DNA of 64,000 bases, from positions 23,443-87,442 of the forward strand of contig MFRW01000011.1 of NCBI GenBank assembly GCA_001786575.1, in the 5' to 3' direction. The notes under the pieces are model-generated. The model saw nothing but the letters and a program-made list of their open reading frames with translations. It was not told where the DNA came from and did no database searches. The stretch is from Candidatus Moranbacteria bacterium RIFCSPHIGHO2_01_FULL_55_24. GTDB lineage: Bacteria; Patescibacteria; Paceibacteria; Moranbacterales; UBA1568. Position 1 is the stretch's first letter; each line of letters starts with the position of its first letter. Both the position numbers and the translations under genes were made by a program. This document shows, piece after piece, positions 34,109-42,617 of this stretch.

Positions 34109-34294
34109 TTACCAGGAAGCTTTCTTCACTCCCGGGATCTGTCCGGTAAGCGCGAGCTCACGGAAACAAATACGGCAAATATCGAAACGGCGCAAATATC
34201 CGTGCTTCCGACCGCACTTCCAACACCGCCGTACTATACGGGTAGAAAACTTCGGTGTCTTGAGCGCTCGCGCGTGGGTTGATGTCTTTGCCAT
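34109..34294 (-). CDS. rpsN: Ribosomal protein S14, zinc-binding type (uS14)
   Basis: 61 residues, the short type Z form. Four cysteines in [20 protein letters not shown] form the zinc site, followed by [18 protein letters not shown]. It starts 14 bp after rplE. The zinc-free long S14 used by some bacteria as a backup is not seen here. Confidence 0.97.
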   Translation of the reverse strand: MAKTSTHARALKTPKFSTRIVRRCWKCGRKHGYLRRFDICRICFRELALTGQIPGVKKASW

Positions 34295-34308
34295 AACGAG
34301 ATTGTTCT

Positions 34309-34869
34309 CTATTGCTTAGGTTCTTCTCCTTGGAGCGGCAGTCCGATGAGACGGAAAAGCGCTTCTCCTTCTTGTTTGTTTTTCGCAGTCGTCACGATGT
34401 TCACCTGGAAGCTGAACAAGTGCTGCACTTTTTCAGGGACGATTTCTGGAAATACGGCGTGTTCCTTGATGCCGATGTTCGCATTACCGCCCTGGTCGAT
34501 TACGTTCTTCGAAAGTCCCTGGAAGTCGCGAACGCGCGGAAGAGCGACATTGAAGAAGCGGTCAAGGAAGTCCCACATGCGCTCACCATGAAGCGTAACG
34601 CGAGCGCCGACTTCAAGCCCTTCGCGGATCTTGAATCCGGCAATAGCCTTCTTCGCCTTCGTCATGACGACCTTCTGGCCGGTAATCGTCTCGAGTGCTT
34701 CGACGATCTCCTCCACCTTCTTGGTATCCTTCAGGATCTTGCCGATACCGACGTTGACCACCACTTTCGAGACACGTGGAAGAGCCATCGGACTCTTGAT
34801 GCCGAGCTCTTTCTTCATGCCTGGGATGGCACGCTCCTTGTATACTGTTTTGATCCCTGGTGTTTTCAT
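34309..34869 (-). CDS. rplE: Ribosomal protein L5 (uL5)
   Basis: 186 residues. Core motifs: [20 protein letters not shown], the tRNA/5S-contacting [22 protein letters not shown] and the C-terminal [20 protein letters not shown]. Binds 5S rRNA in the central protuberance. Located 32 bp downstream of rplX. Confidence 0.96.
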   Translation of the reverse strand: MKTPGIKTVYKERAIPGMKKELGIKSPMALPRVSKVVVNVGIGKILKDTKKVEEIVEALETITGQKVVMTKAKKAIAGFKIREGLEVGARVTLHGERMWDFLDRFFNVALPRVRDFQGLSKNVIDQGGNANIGIKEHAVFPEIVPEKVQHLFSFQVNIVTTAKNKQEGEALFRLIGLPLQGEEPKQ

Positions 34870-34901
34870 ATCGATAGTCTACGATGATTCTTCTTTATGC
34901 T

Positions 34902-35207
34902 TTACAGAGCCTTGCCGCTCTTCTTGCTGATGCGCACTTTCTCGTTCCCCTCCATGCGGTATCCGGCGCGGGTCGGCTTATTCGTCTCTTTGCAGATCAG
35001 CATGACGTTCGAGACATGGATCGGCGCCTCTTTCTCGACGCGCTCACCCTTCTGTCCCTCGCGCTTCGCGCGGATATGGCGCTTCATGATGTTCGCTCCC
35101 TTCACGATGACGCGTTCTGCCTTCGGGAAGATAGCCAGCACCTCGCCGCGCTTGCCGCGGTCCTTGCCAGCCCTCACTTCTACTTGGTCGCCTTTCTTGA
35201 TCTTCAT
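34902..35207 (-). CDS. rplX: Ribosomal protein L24 (uL24)
   Basis: 101 residues. N-terminal KOW motif in KIKKGDQVEVRAGKDRGKRG, then VLAIFPKAERVIVKGANIMK and the EAPIHVSNVMLICKETNKP end. L24 starts assembly of the large subunit. Separated from rplN by 9 bp. Confidence 0.96.
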   Translation of the reverse strand: MKIKKGDQVEVRAGKDRGKRGEVLAIFPKAERVIVKGANIMKRHIRAKREGQKGERVEKEAPIHVSNVMLICKETNKPTRAGYRMEGNEKVRISKKSGKAL

Positions 35208-35216
35208 ACGTTTCTT

Positions 35217-35588
35217 TTACAATACTTCCGGAGCGAGTGAGACGATCTTGGCAAATCCCTTTTCGCGCAATTCGCGAGCGACCGGACCGAAGATACGGGT
35301 ACCTTTCGGATCAGTGCCGTTCGTATCGAGAATCACTGCGGCATTCTCATCGAAGCGGATATAGGAATTGTCCTTGCGGCGGTAAGCGCGATTCTGGCGG
35401 ACGATGACAGCCTTCACCTTGTCGCCCTTCTTCACCATGCCGCGCGGCTCGGCAGATTTGACGGAAGCCACGATGATATCCCCCAAAGCAGCGTAGCGGC
35501 GGCGGGTACCTCCGAGCACTTTGAAACACTTGATGCTTTTGGCACCAGAGTTATCCGCAATTTTGAGCATGCTTTCTACTTGGATCAT
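35217..35588 (-). CDS. rplN: Ribosomal protein L14 (uL14)
   Basis: 123 residues, standard. [20 protein letters not shown] and [20 protein letters not shown] identify it. L14 contacts helix 44 of 16S rRNA at the subunit interface. It follows rpsQ by 32 bp. Confidence 0.97.
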   Translation of the reverse strand: MIQVESMLKIADNSGAKSIKCFKVLGGTRRRYAALGDIIVASVKSAEPRGMVKKGDKVKAVIVRQNRAYRRKDNSYIRFDENAAVILDTNGTDPKGTRIFGPVARELREKGFAKIVSLAPEVL

Positions 35589-35620
35589 AGGGCTATCTTA
35601 ATCGGTCTTCTCTTTTTGGA

Positions 35621-35881
35621 TTATTTCTCTGAAATCACGCTGTGGCGCTTCTGTCCGCTGATCGGACGGCATTCCTGGAACATGACCACGTCTCCGATCT
35701 TATACGCGTTCGCTTCGTCATGCACCTTGTAGCGCTTGCTGGAGCGGTACTGCTTCAGATACTTCGGATGAGTCTTCAAGGTATCGACTTTCACGACAAT
35801 GGTCTTGTCCATCTTGTCGGAGACGACGACGCCCTTCAGCTTCGGAGCCTTATTCACTTTTGCTGTCTTCTGGTTTTCCAT
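35621..35881 (-). CDS. rpsQ: Ribosomal protein S17 (uS17)
   Basis: 86 residues. LKGVVVSDKMDKTIVVKVDT and YKIGDVVMFQECRPISGQKR are the OB-fold signatures. Early-assembling small subunit protein. The gap to rpmC upstream is 35 bp. Confidence 0.96.
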   Translation of the reverse strand: MENQKTAKVNKAPKLKGVVVSDKMDKTIVVKVDTLKTHPKYLKQYRSSKRYKVHDEANAYKIGDVVMFQECRPISGQKRHSVISEK

Positions 35882-35916
35882 ACGGAATGTTCTCGTAGTA
35901 AATTGAAAGAATACCT

Positions 35917-36126
35917 TTATTTCCCGGTTTCGTCAAGGCCGACTTCTTCTATGCGGGCGATTGTCTTCAGGCGGGCGATATCCTTCTTCATCTTGCGGTA
36001 CTCGGTGTGGTTCTTCGCCTCGCGAGTCGCCAAATCGAAGCGCAGCTTGCGCGTCTTGTCGAGGAGCTCCACCAACGCCTTCGCGCGCTCTTCAGTATTC
36101 TTTTCTATCCATTCTTTGGCTTTCAT
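35917..36126 (-). CDS. rpmC: Ribosomal protein L29 (uL29)
   Basis: 69 residues from the ATG at 36126 (MKAKEWIEKNTEE); an in-frame TTG at 36150 would overlap rplP and is less likely. Two-helix protein with LVELLDKTRKLRFDLATREA, the family core. It lies at the exit tunnel and helps dock trigger factor and SRP. Ten bases separate it from rplP. Confidence 0.92.
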   Translation of the reverse strand: MKAKEWIEKNTEERAKALVELLDKTRKLRFDLATREAKNHTEYRKMKKDIARLKTIARIEEVGLDETGK

Positions 36127-36136
36127 ACGCGCGCTC

Positions 36137-36550
36137 TTAGTGTTTTTCAATAAAACGGGTCTTTACCGGGAGCTTGTGCGAAGCGAGACGCATCGCTTCC
36201 TGGGCCGCCTCGCGGCTGATGCCTTCCAGTTCGAACAGGACTTTTCCGGCACGGATCTTCGCCACGAAGTGGTCGACGCTTCCCTTACCTTTACCCATCG
36301 GGGTCTGTTCGCCCTTCTTGGTCATCGGTTTGTCAGGGAACACGCGGATCCACACCTTGCCGCCACGCTGGATCGAGCGAGTCATAGCACGGCGGGCAGA
36401 CTCGATCTGGCGAGCGGAAATCAGGCCCTCTTCGAGGGATTTCAGCCCGAAGCTGCCGAAGCTCACTTCGCTTCCGCGGGTCGCCGGAGTTCCGGACCAT
36501 CCTCCGCGGTGGTGCTTCCGATGTTTTACTTTGCGTGGCATTAACAACAT
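36137..36550 (-). CDS. rplP: Ribosomal protein L16 (uL16)
   Basis: 137 residues if read from [17 protein letters not shown], which matches the usual MLLPKRVKYR start of L16; a second ATG three codons on is possible. [20 protein letters not shown] and [20 protein letters not shown] are typical. L16 positions tRNA near the A site. It comes 42 bp after rpsC. Confidence 0.94.
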   Translation of the reverse strand: MLLMPRKVKHRKHHRGGWSGTPATRGSEVSFGSFGLKSLEEGLISARQIESARRAMTRSIQRGGKVWIRVFPDKPMTKKGEQTPMGKGKGSVDHFVAKIRAGKVLFELEGISREAAQEAMRLASHKLPVKTRFIEKH

Positions 36551-36592
36551 AGTCGTATCTGTCGTGCGGACTCCCGAGAGAGCCCTGGCACA

Positions 36593-37252
36593 TTACTCTT
36601 GATTGGCTTCTTTAAACTTCTCTCCCTTGTAGATCCAGACTTTCACCCCGATCACTCCGTAGGTCGTATTCGCTTCATAACGGGCGAAATCGATATCTGC
36701 ACGAAGCGTATGGAGAGGGATCTTTCCGCGGGACAACCATTCGCGACGGGACATTTCCGCTCCGCCCAAACGGCCGCAAATCTCGATCTTCACGCCTTCG
36801 ATGCCCTTATTGGCCTCTACCTGGTCGAGTGTTCCCTTGAGGATGCGGCGGAACGGGAGACGGCGCTCGAGCTGCTCGGCCACCTGCTGGGCCACGAGCA
36901 TGGCATTCGCTTCAGCCTGCTTCACTTCCTGGACCTCCACCTTGAGATCCACTTTCTTGCCGGCGAAGAAACGCTTCTTGATAACGCGGGTCAGGTCTTC
37001 GATGCCGGTCCCTCCGCGGCCGATGAGCACACCCGGGCGGGAAGTCTCGATGATCAGGCGGACGGCATTTGCAGAGCGCTCGATACCGACAGAGGCGATC
37101 GCAGCCTGCTTCCACTTCTTCATGATCAGATCGCGGATTTCCACGTCTTTCCGGAGCTGCTCGCGGTAGCGTTTCTTATCGCCGAACCAGCGCGACTGCC
37201 AGTTAGTCGTGATGCCGAGACGGATACCAGTTGGATTGACTTTATGTCCCAT
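36593..37252 (-). CDS. rpsC: Ribosomal protein S3 (uS3)
   Basis: 219 residues. N-terminal MGHKVNPTGIRLGITTNWQS, a KH domain with SRPGVLIGRGGTGIEDLTR, and the C-terminal domain with SRREWLSRGKIPLHTLRAD. S3 lines the mRNA entry tunnel and has helicase activity. It follows rplV by 14 bp. Confidence 0.97.
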   Translation of the reverse strand: MGHKVNPTGIRLGITTNWQSRWFGDKKRYREQLRKDVEIRDLIMKKWKQAAIASVGIERSANAVRLIIETSRPGVLIGRGGTGIEDLTRVIKKRFFAGKKVDLKVEVQEVKQAEANAMLVAQQVAEQLERRLPFRRILKGTLDQVEANKGIEGVKIEICGRLGGAEMSRREWLSRGKIPLHTLRADIDFARYEANTTYGVIGVKVWIYKGEKFKEANQE

Positions 37253-37266
37253 AATAAGTAGAGAGG

Positions 37267-37788
37267 TTAGACAGCTTTACGCTGAAATATTTTCTTGGCA
37301 GCTGCTTTCGGCTGAACCGGAGCGGCTTTTTCCTTCGTTTTCATCACGCCCGCGCGCTTCGGCTGCCCTTCTTCCTTTGCAGGAGCGGCCGGAGTTTCGA
37401 TGGCTTCGGTATCGACTGTCTCTTTCTTCGCCTTCTTCACACGGTTCTTGCCTTCGATCTTCTCCTCGAGTATGACGGTGACTTTGGAACCGCGGCGGAG
37501 CAGCGGGGTCGCACGGCCGAAGGCCCGCGGCAGCCAGCGCTTCAGACGGAGCCCGTCCCCGACCTGTACATCAGCCACATAGAGATTGGCTTCATCGAGG
37601 CCGAAGTTGTTCGTCGCATTCGCGATCGCGCTCCGGAGGAGCGTGTGAAGCGGAGTCGCTGACTTCTTCGTAGCCTTCGAAAGCTGGAGCAGCGCTTCGC
37701 GCACATCAACGCCCACCAAAGCACGCGTCACCAGGCGCGTTTTGCGCGGTGAGACTCGGAGATTGTTCAATGATGCGTGTACTTTCAT
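37267..37788 (-). CDS. rplV: Ribosomal protein L22 (uL22) with long basic tail
   Basis: 173 residues, about 60 more than usual. The L22 domain covers residues 1-112 (ASLNNLRVSPRKTRLVTRAL; KRWLPRAFGRATPLLRRGSK). The rest is a Lys/Ala/Pro-rich tail with no fold. L22 lines the peptide exit tunnel through its beta-hairpin loop. The tail is at the C-terminus, on the outer surface side. Starts 5 bp after rpsS. Confidence 0.95.
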   Translation of the reverse strand: MKVHASLNNLRVSPRKTRLVTRALVGVDVREALLQLSKATKKSATPLHTLLRSAIANATNNFGLDEANLYVADVQVGDGLRLKRWLPRAFGRATPLLRRGSKVTVILEEKIEGKNRVKKAKKETVDTEAIETPAAPAKEEGQPKRAGVMKTKEKAAPVQPKAAAKKIFQRKAV

Positions 37789-37793
37789 AGGTC

Positions 37794-38135
37794 TTATTTC
37801 TTAGCCGCAGTCGAAGCCTTAGCGGCCTTCGCGGCATCCAATTCGCGCTGCTTCGCGGCAGATTCCAATTCCTTCTGCATCTTTCCTCCATGGCGATAGA
37901 ACTTGCGCGTCGGAGAGAACTCTCCCAAACGGTGTCCGACCATTTCCTCCGACACGGACACGGAGATGAAATCGCGGCCATTGTGCACGCCGAAGGTGAA
38001 TCCGACCATCTCCGGAGAGATGACGCAGGCGCGCGACCAGGTCTTGATGACCGTGCGGTCGCCAAGCTTCTTCCCCTCAAGTTTCTTGAGGAGACGCTGA
38101 TCTACGTATGGGCCTTTTTTCAGACTGCGTGACAT
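37794..38135 (-). CDS. rpsS: Ribosomal protein S19 (uS19)
   Basis: 113 residues with the core at 1-90 ([49 protein letters not shown]) and an Ala/Lys-rich tail ([20 protein letters not shown]). S19 sits in the head of the small subunit next to S13. Positioned 33 bp after rplB. Confidence 0.96.
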   Translation of the reverse strand: MSRSLKKGPYVDQRLLKKLEGKKLGDRTVIKTWSRACVISPEMVGFTFGVHNGRDFISVSVSEEMVGHRLGEFSPTRKFYRHGGKMQKELESAAKQRELDAAKAAKASTAAKK

Positions 38136-38168
38136 AGGAGATTCTTTAGGATGGGGATCGAAATGTTA

Positions 38169-38996
38169 TTACTTCTTGACTCTGCGACGGATAATATACT
38201 TGTTGCTCGGGTTCTTCTTGCTTCTGGTCTTCTTGCCGAGGGCTGGCTTGCCCCAAGGCGTCTTCGGGTGCATACCGAGCGGCTGGCGCCCTTCGCCACC
38301 TCCGTGAGGATGGTCTACCGGGTTCATCGCGCTTCCGCGAACGCCTGGCCGGCGATTCTTCCAGCGGCTGCGACCGGCTTTTCCGATCGTTTCGGCACTG
38401 TGCTCGAAATTGCTTACCTGACCGAGCGTAGCATAGCACTCCTTGCTAATCAAGCGGATTTCTCCTGAAGTGAGTTTCACCTGGGCCATCGGACCATCAA
38501 GCGCCATAAGCGTCGCCTGGGTGCCGGCGCTGCGGACGATCTGCCCGCCTTTGCCGACTTTGAGCTCGATATTGCAGATAATGGTGCCTGGCGGAATGTT
38601 CTTCAGGAGGAGACGGTTCCCGTTCTGGATCGGGGTCTCTTCGCCGGAAATCACTTCGTCTCCTGCGCGCATACCTTCGGTCGCGAGGATATAGCGCTTT
38701 TCGCCGTCACGGTAATAGATGAGAGCGATAAGAGCCGAGCGGTTCGGATCCTTCTCGAGGCTCGCTACGCGGCCCGGAATGTTCAGTTTGTCCTGCTTGA
38801 AATCCACCAAGCGGTAGCGCCGCTTGTGGCCGCCACCCTGGTGACGGACGGAAATCTTCCCGGCGGAACGGCCGGCTTTCTTCTTGTGCGGAGCCAGGAG
38901 GGACTTCTCCGGAGCACGGTCAGTCACGCCTTCAGGCTTGACCACCGACATGTTGCGGCGCCCGGCAGTATTTCGTTTGTAGATCTTGATTGCCAT
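38169..38996 (-). CDS. rplB: Ribosomal protein L2 (uL2)
   Basis: 275 residues. [20 protein letters not shown], the central [19 protein letters not shown] and the peptidyl-transferase signature [15 protein letters not shown] with its essential His are present. L2 is needed for subunit joining and peptide bond formation. It begins 20 bp after rplW. Confidence 0.97.
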   Translation of the reverse strand: MAIKIYKRNTAGRRNMSVVKPEGVTDRAPEKSLLAPHKKKAGRSAGKISVRHQGGGHKRRYRLVDFKQDKLNIPGRVASLEKDPNRSALIALIYYRDGEKRYILATEGMRAGDEVISGEETPIQNGNRLLLKNIPPGTIICNIELKVGKGGQIVRSAGTQATLMALDGPMAQVKLTSGEIRLISKECYATLGQVSNFEHSAETIGKAGRSRWKNRRPGVRGSAMNPVDHPHGGGEGRQPLGMHPKTPWGKPALGKKTRSKKNPSNKYIIRRRVKK

Positions 38997-39016
38997 ATGC
39001 TTCTAGAACAGCGCCT

Positions 39017-39388
39017 TTACAGGCCTCCCTTAAATAATTCGATACTCTGCCCTTCTGCGAGCTGGACCAGGGCCTTCTTGATACCGCTGCGCTTTCCCAT
39101 AATCTGTTTCTTGCCGAAGGCCTTGCTCTTTCCCGGAAGATTCACGACGCGCACATCGGTGACATTTACGCCGAAGGCTTCCTGGACCGCCTGGGTGATA
39201 CTCTGCTTCGTGGATGTCTTCGCTACTTCGAACACGTATTGGCCGTTGGCATTCAATGCATAGCTCTTTTCGGTAATGCGCGGCTTCAGAAGCACCTTCG
39301 CAGCGAGCGCGCTCTCTTTCTGGACTACCGGAGCCTTCGGAGCAGCAGCTTTCTTCTTCTTTTTCGTTGTCTTGGTAAACAGTGCCAT
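39017..39388 (-). CDS. rplW: Ribosomal protein L23 (uL23) with N-terminal extension
   Basis: 123 residues. The first 33 are a Lys/Ala-rich extension (TKKKKKAAAPKAPVVQKES); the L23 domain follows from VLLKPRITEKSYALNANGQY to the end. L23 sits at the tunnel exit and docks trigger factor and SRP. The extension is absent in most bacteria. 12 bp after rplD. Confidence 0.95.
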   Translation of the reverse strand: MALFTKTTKKKKKAAAPKAPVVQKESALAAKVLLKPRITEKSYALNANGQYVFEVAKTSTKQSITQAVQEAFGVNVTDVRVVNLPGKSKAFGKKQIMGKRSGIKKALVQLAEGQSIELFKGGL

Positions 39389-39400
39389 AATTCTCTGGTA

Positions 39401-40042
39401 TTATTTCTCCCACTTAGCGAAACGCTCTTCCAAGCGCGCCAGGCTCGCTTCAGAAAGAAGGACGAATTCGTGGTTCAACAGTTCGAGTACGTTCAGATTT
39501 TCCGCAAGCGTGCTGTCAGCCTTCGGAATGTTGCGGATGACGCGAGCGACCGGAAGCTCCTCTTTCGTCAGTCCTGCTACGAGGCTCTTCTCTCCCATTC
39601 CGAGGGTTTGCTTCGCTTCCGCAAAATGCTTGGTCTTCATTTCAGAAAAGGCGAGCGCATCTACTACGACGCACTTCCCTTCGCGGATCTTGTCAGCAAG
39701 CGCGATCATGACGGCCTTCTGGCGCATCTTTCTGTTCGCGTCTTTGGAATAGTTGCGTTCGCTCGTAGGACCGAATACGACGCCACCTTTGCGCCAGATC
39801 GGACTGCGTACCTCGCCGACGCGGGCGCGGCCGGTCCCCTTCTGCCGCCAAGGCTTCCTGCCGGAACCGCGACGCTCGCTCCGATCCTTGGTATGGGCGA
39901 TCGGCTGCCGCAGGTTGGCCTGAAGCGCCACGTATACCTGGTGGAGCAGCGCGTCATTCGAAGGCAGGCCGAAAAGAGACTCTTTGAGAGTGAGTTCTTT
40001 GACTTCGGCGCCCTTCAGGTTTTTGACAGAAACTTTGATCAT
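39401..40042 (-). CDS. rplD: Ribosomal protein L4 (uL4)
   Basis: 213 residues. The extended tunnel loop is recognised in GRKPWRQKGTGRARVGEVRS and the C-terminal half by LVAGLTKEELPVARVIRN. L4 is also the autogenous repressor of the S10 operon in enterobacteria, which matters because an attenuator-like hairpin lies before rplC. 14 bp after rplC. Confidence 0.96.
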   Translation of the reverse strand: MIKVSVKNLKGAEVKELTLKESLFGLPSNDALLHQVYVALQANLRQPIAHTKDRSERRGSGRKPWRQKGTGRARVGEVRSPIWRKGGVVFGPTSERNYSKDANRKMRQKAVMIALADKIREGKCVVVDALAFSEMKTKHFAEAKQTLGMGEKSLVAGLTKEELPVARVIRNIPKADSTLAENLNVLELLNHEFVLLSEASLARLEERFAKWEK

Positions 40043-40056
40043 ATATATTTGAAATG

Positions 40057-40662
40057 CTATTTGGCGCTCGTGATCTTTACGATACGGCCGTTCACTCCCG
40101 GGACCGCACCGCGGAGCCCGATGAGACCCTCGGCTTCGTTCACGTAGACGACCGAGAGATTGCGGACCGTCAGGTTCTCGCCGCCCATGCGGCCGGCCAT
40201 GCGCCGTCCCTTGATAACGTGTTCCGGAAATGTCGCGCCGATAGAACCAGGCTTGCGCATATCATGTTTGCGGCCGTGGCTCGCCGGAGCTCCGCGGAAA
40301 CCATGACGCTTCACGACACCCTGGAATCCCTTCGCTTTGGTCACGCCGGTCACATGGACCTTTTCGCCGACTTCGAACTGGGAGACTTTGAGCTCCGTTC
40401 CCGGAGCGAATGTTTCCAATTCGGAGGCGAGGCCTGCCAACGCTTCCTTATCCAAGTCCTTGCCGATACGGAATTCGTGGGCGACATTCTTCTTCTTGGT
40501 CTTCTTGGTCTCTACCTGTACTGCCAGATAGCCGTTCTTGTCAGCCGTCCGATGAAGCGTCACGACGTTCGGGTCGCAAGCGACGAGCGTCATGTTCAAA
40601 GCACCCTTCGCTTCGTCGAAGAGTGTCGTCATTCCTAGTTTTTTTCCGAGCAGAAACTTCAT
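40057..40662 (-). CDS. rplC: Ribosomal protein L3 (uL3)
   Basis: 201 residues from the ATG at 40662 (MKFLLGKKLGMTTLF). The frame continues 25 codons upstream but that region contains a terminator-like hairpin and no similarity. Motifs VTGVTKAKGFQGVVKRHGFR and RMAGRMGGENLTVRNLSVVY are typical. L3 is an early assembly protein close to the peptidyl-transferase centre. First gene after the rpsJ-rplC hairpin. Confidence 0.95.
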   Translation of the reverse strand: MKFLLGKKLGMTTLFDEAKGALNMTLVACDPNVVTLHRTADKNGYLAVQVETKKTKKKNVAHEFRIGKDLDKEALAGLASELETFAPGTELKVSQFEVGEKVHVTGVTKAKGFQGVVKRHGFRGAPASHGRKHDMRKPGSIGATFPEHVIKGRRMAGRMGGENLTVRNLSVVYVNEAEGLIGLRGAVPGVNGRIVKITSAK

Positions 40663-40686
40663 GGCAGTATGGTCACTCACTTCATT

Positions 40687-40721
40687 AAAAAACAAAAAAC
40701 TGACTCTCAAGCATAGCCAGT
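40687..40721 (-). terminator. Terminator/attenuator-type hairpin before rplC
   Basis: On the minus strand ACTGGCT pairs with AGTCAGT (7 bp, one G-U; loop ATGCTTGAG), followed by TTTTTTGTTTTTT. The T-run ends 25 nt before the rplC ATG, leaving no room for a promoter in between, so it more likely acts as a leader attenuator than as a plain operon end. Confidence 0.65.
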
Positions 40722-40755
40722 TTCCAGTATCCTGCAAACTCTGGCCCGCTTAGTA

Positions 40756-40794
40756 TCCTTTCCCTTCACCCATATACAGACAAATAGGAAAGGA
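40756..40794 (-). repeat. Inverted repeat in the rpsJ-rplC gap
   Basis: TCCTTTCC (40756-40763) and GGAAAGGA (40787-40794) are perfect complements 23 nt apart and would form a second stem upstream of the rplC attenuator. A weak TATATG lies in its loop. Confidence 0.5.
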
Positions 40795-40808
40795 CTTGAA
40801 CGAGATTT

Positions 40809-41141
40809 CTACATTTTGATTTCGATGTCGACTCCTGCTGGCAAATCCAGATTCGTTAGATTATCAATCGTCTTGGCGGTCGGATTCAGGATATCGATCA
40901 GTCTCTTGTGCACCCGCATCTCGAACTGATCGCGAGAGTTCTTGTGCACGAAGGTGGACTTGTTCACCGTCACTTTGTGCGCTTCCGTCGGGAGTGGCAC
41001 TGGACCGGTAATCTCTGCACCAGAACGTTCAGCTGTCTCGACAATCTTGCGAGCCGATTGGTCCGCAATCTTGTGGTCGTACGCCTTGATTTTGATTCTG
41101 ACGCGCAGATTATTCTGTTGCGCCGCTTCTGTTTTTTTCAT
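40809..41141 (-). CDS. rpsJ: Ribosomal protein S10 (uS10)
   Basis: 110 residues. [20 protein letters not shown] at the N-terminus and [20 protein letters not shown] in the middle are the S10 core, which also forms NusE in antitermination complexes. It sits 92 bp after tuf, a grouping seen in many bacteria, and is separated from rplC by 146 bp of structured DNA instead of leading the S10 operon directly. Confidence 0.96.
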   Translation of the reverse strand: MKKTEAAQQNNLRVRIKIKAYDHKIADQSARKIVETAERSGAEITGPVPLPTEAHKVTVNKSTFVHKNSRDQFEMRVHKRLIDILNPTAKTIDNLTNLDLPAGVDIEIKM

Positions 41142-41147
41142 TCTTGT

Positions 41148-41176
41148 AATCTACAATATTCTTCCCGTCCATTCAA
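41148..41176 (-). promoter_or_regulatory. Possible promoter at the rpsJ start
   Basis: TTGAAT, 17 bp, TAGATT. The predicted start point falls on or next to the rpsJ ATG, so a transcript from here would be leaderless. The hexamers are only moderate matches. Confidence 0.25.
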
Positions 41177-41233
41177 GAGAAGAGTTATGGGAACAAGGTC
41201 GAAGCCTCATTCCCACGCTCTTCACTCGAAGAG

Positions 41234-42424
41234 TTACTTCAAGATCTTGGTAACGACACCGGCACCTACCGTGCGTCCGCCTTCGCGGATTGCGAAGCGT
41301 ACGCCGTCTTCCATAGCGACCGGAGCCAACAGCTTGACCTTGAGAGTCACCGTGTCTCCAGGCATCACCATCTCGGTTCCCTCTGGGAGCTCTACTTCGC
41401 CGGTTACGTCCGTGGTACGGATGTAGAACTGCGGCTTGTAGCCCTTGAAGAACGGAGTGTGGCGACCGCCTTCTTCCTTGGAAAGGATATAGACTTCGCA
41501 ATCAAATTCAGTGTGAGGAGTGATAGAACCCGGCTTGGCAAGAACCTGTCCGCGCTCTACGTCTTCTTTCTTGATACCGCGGATCAGAAGACCGGCATTG
41601 TCACCGGCTTCACCACGGTTCAGCTGCTTGTTGAACATCTCGATACCGGTAACGACCGTCTTGACCGTGTCGCGGAGACCGACGATTTCGACTTCTTCGT
41701 TGATATTCACTACACCGCGCTCGATACGGCCGGTTACGACAGTACCGCGTCCTTCAATCGAGAAGATGTCTTCGATCGGCATGAGGAACGGCTTGTCAGT
41801 ATCGCGAACCGGTTCAGGGATCTTGGCGTCAAGAGCGGCCACAAGGTCCCAGATCGGCTTGGCATCAGCATCATCAGCAGACTTGGACTCGAGAGCCTTG
41901 AGCGCGCTGCCGCGGATGACAACTGCGTTGTCGCCATCGTAGTTGTACTTGGAAAGGAGTTCACGGACTTCAGCCTCGACGAGCTCGACGAGTTCCTGGT
42001 CATCCACCATATCCACCTTGTTCAGGAAGACGACGATTTCCGGTACGCCCACCTGGTAAGCGAGGAGGATGTGCTCGCGGGTCTGTGGCATAGGACCGTC
42101 AGTCGCGGAAACCACGAGGATAGCGCCGTCCATCTGGGCAGCACCCGTGATCATGTTTTTGATATAGTCAGCGTGACCAGGACAGTCGACGTGCGCGTAG
42201 TGACGAGCTTCCGACTCGTACTCGCAGTGAGCCGTCGCGATGGTAATACCGCGCTCGCGCTCTTCAGGAGCCTTGTCGATTTCGTCCACACCGCGCTCCT
42301 TCGCCAAACCCTTCATGCTCAACACATGGAGAATCGCAGCGGTCAGAGTAGTCTTACCGTGGTCGACGTGACCGATTGTGCCGACGTTTACGTGCGGCTT
42401 AGTTCGTTGAAATTGCTCTGCCAT
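41234..42424 (-). CDS. tuf: Elongation factor Tu
   Basis: 396 residues. GTPase motifs G1 [11 protein letters not shown]3 [12 protein letters not shown] and G4 [10 protein letters not shown] are intact, followed by beta-barrel domains 2 and 3 ending [15 protein letters not shown]-Tu delivers aminoacyl-tRNA to the ribosome. It follows fusA after 193 bp that contain a consensus promoter, a large hairpin and a leader motif shared with rpsL. No Shine-Dalgarno is visible in front of the ATG. Confidence 0.98.
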   Translation of the reverse strand: MAEQFQRTKPHVNVGTIGHVDHGKTTLTAAILHVLSMKGLAKERGVDEIDKAPEERERGITIATAHCEYESEARHYAHVDCPGHADYIKNMITGAAQMDGAILVVSATDGPMPQTREHILLAYQVGVPEIVVFLNKVDMVDDQELVELVEAEVRELLSKYNYDGDNAVVIRGSALKALESKSADDADAKPIWDLVAALDAKIPEPVRDTDKPFLMPIEDIFSIEGRGTVVTGRIERGVVNINEEVEIVGLRDTVKTVVTGIEMFNKQLNRGEAGDNAGLLIRGIKKEDVERGQVLAKPGSITPHTEFDCEVYILSKEEGGRHTPFFKGYKPQFYIRTTDVTGEVELPEGTEMVMPGDTVTLKVKLLAPVAMEDGVRFAIREGGRTVGAGVVTKILK

Positions 42425-42437
42425 AACTTTGCGGAAC

Positions 42438-42453
42438 CAGGAGGCTCTATGAA
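42438..42453 (-). promoter_or_regulatory. Leader motif shared with rpsL (tuf copy)
   Basis: TTCATAGAGCCTCCTG on the sense strand, 13 nt before the tuf ATG. The rpsL leader has the same block with two extra bases. It includes CCTCCT, the anti-Shine-Dalgarno sequence, in place of a ribosome binding site. Confidence 0.4.
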
Positions 42454-42479
42454 CGAACGCTCCGGCGTATTCCTAAAAA

Positions 42480-42485
42480 ATTATA
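42480..42485 (-). promoter_or_regulatory. Possible second -10 for tuf
   Basis: A consensus TATAAT about 55 bp before the tuf ATG; no convincing -35 was found, so it is only a candidate proximal start. Confidence 0.3.
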
Positions 42486-42512
42486 CAAATTACGTCTTTT
42501 CATTTCTCTCGA

Positions 42513-42559
42513 TTTTCCCCAAGTTTTTCGTAAAAATAAACAAAAAAGCTTGGGAAAAA
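42513..42559 (-). repeat. Large inverted repeat in the tuf leader
   Basis: TTTTTCCCAAG (upstream arm on the minus strand) pairs with CTTGGGGAAAA, extended by T/A tracts on the inside. It begins a few bases after the start point predicted from the promoter at 42571-42599, so it would cap the tuf mRNA with a 5' stem-loop. No T-run follows, so it is not a simple terminator. Confidence 0.6.
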
Positions 42560-42570
42560 GCATCGCTCAT

Positions 42571-42599
42571 ATGGTATCAATCTCGCTCGATCTTGTCAA
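42571..42599 (-). promoter_or_regulatory. Sigma-70 promoter of tuf
   Basis: Perfect TTGACA and TACCAT with 17-bp spacing, between fusA and tuf. It gives a leader of about 140 nt. Confidence 0.7.
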
Positions 42600-42617
42600 G
42601 AGAAGAGCGAGGCTTCC

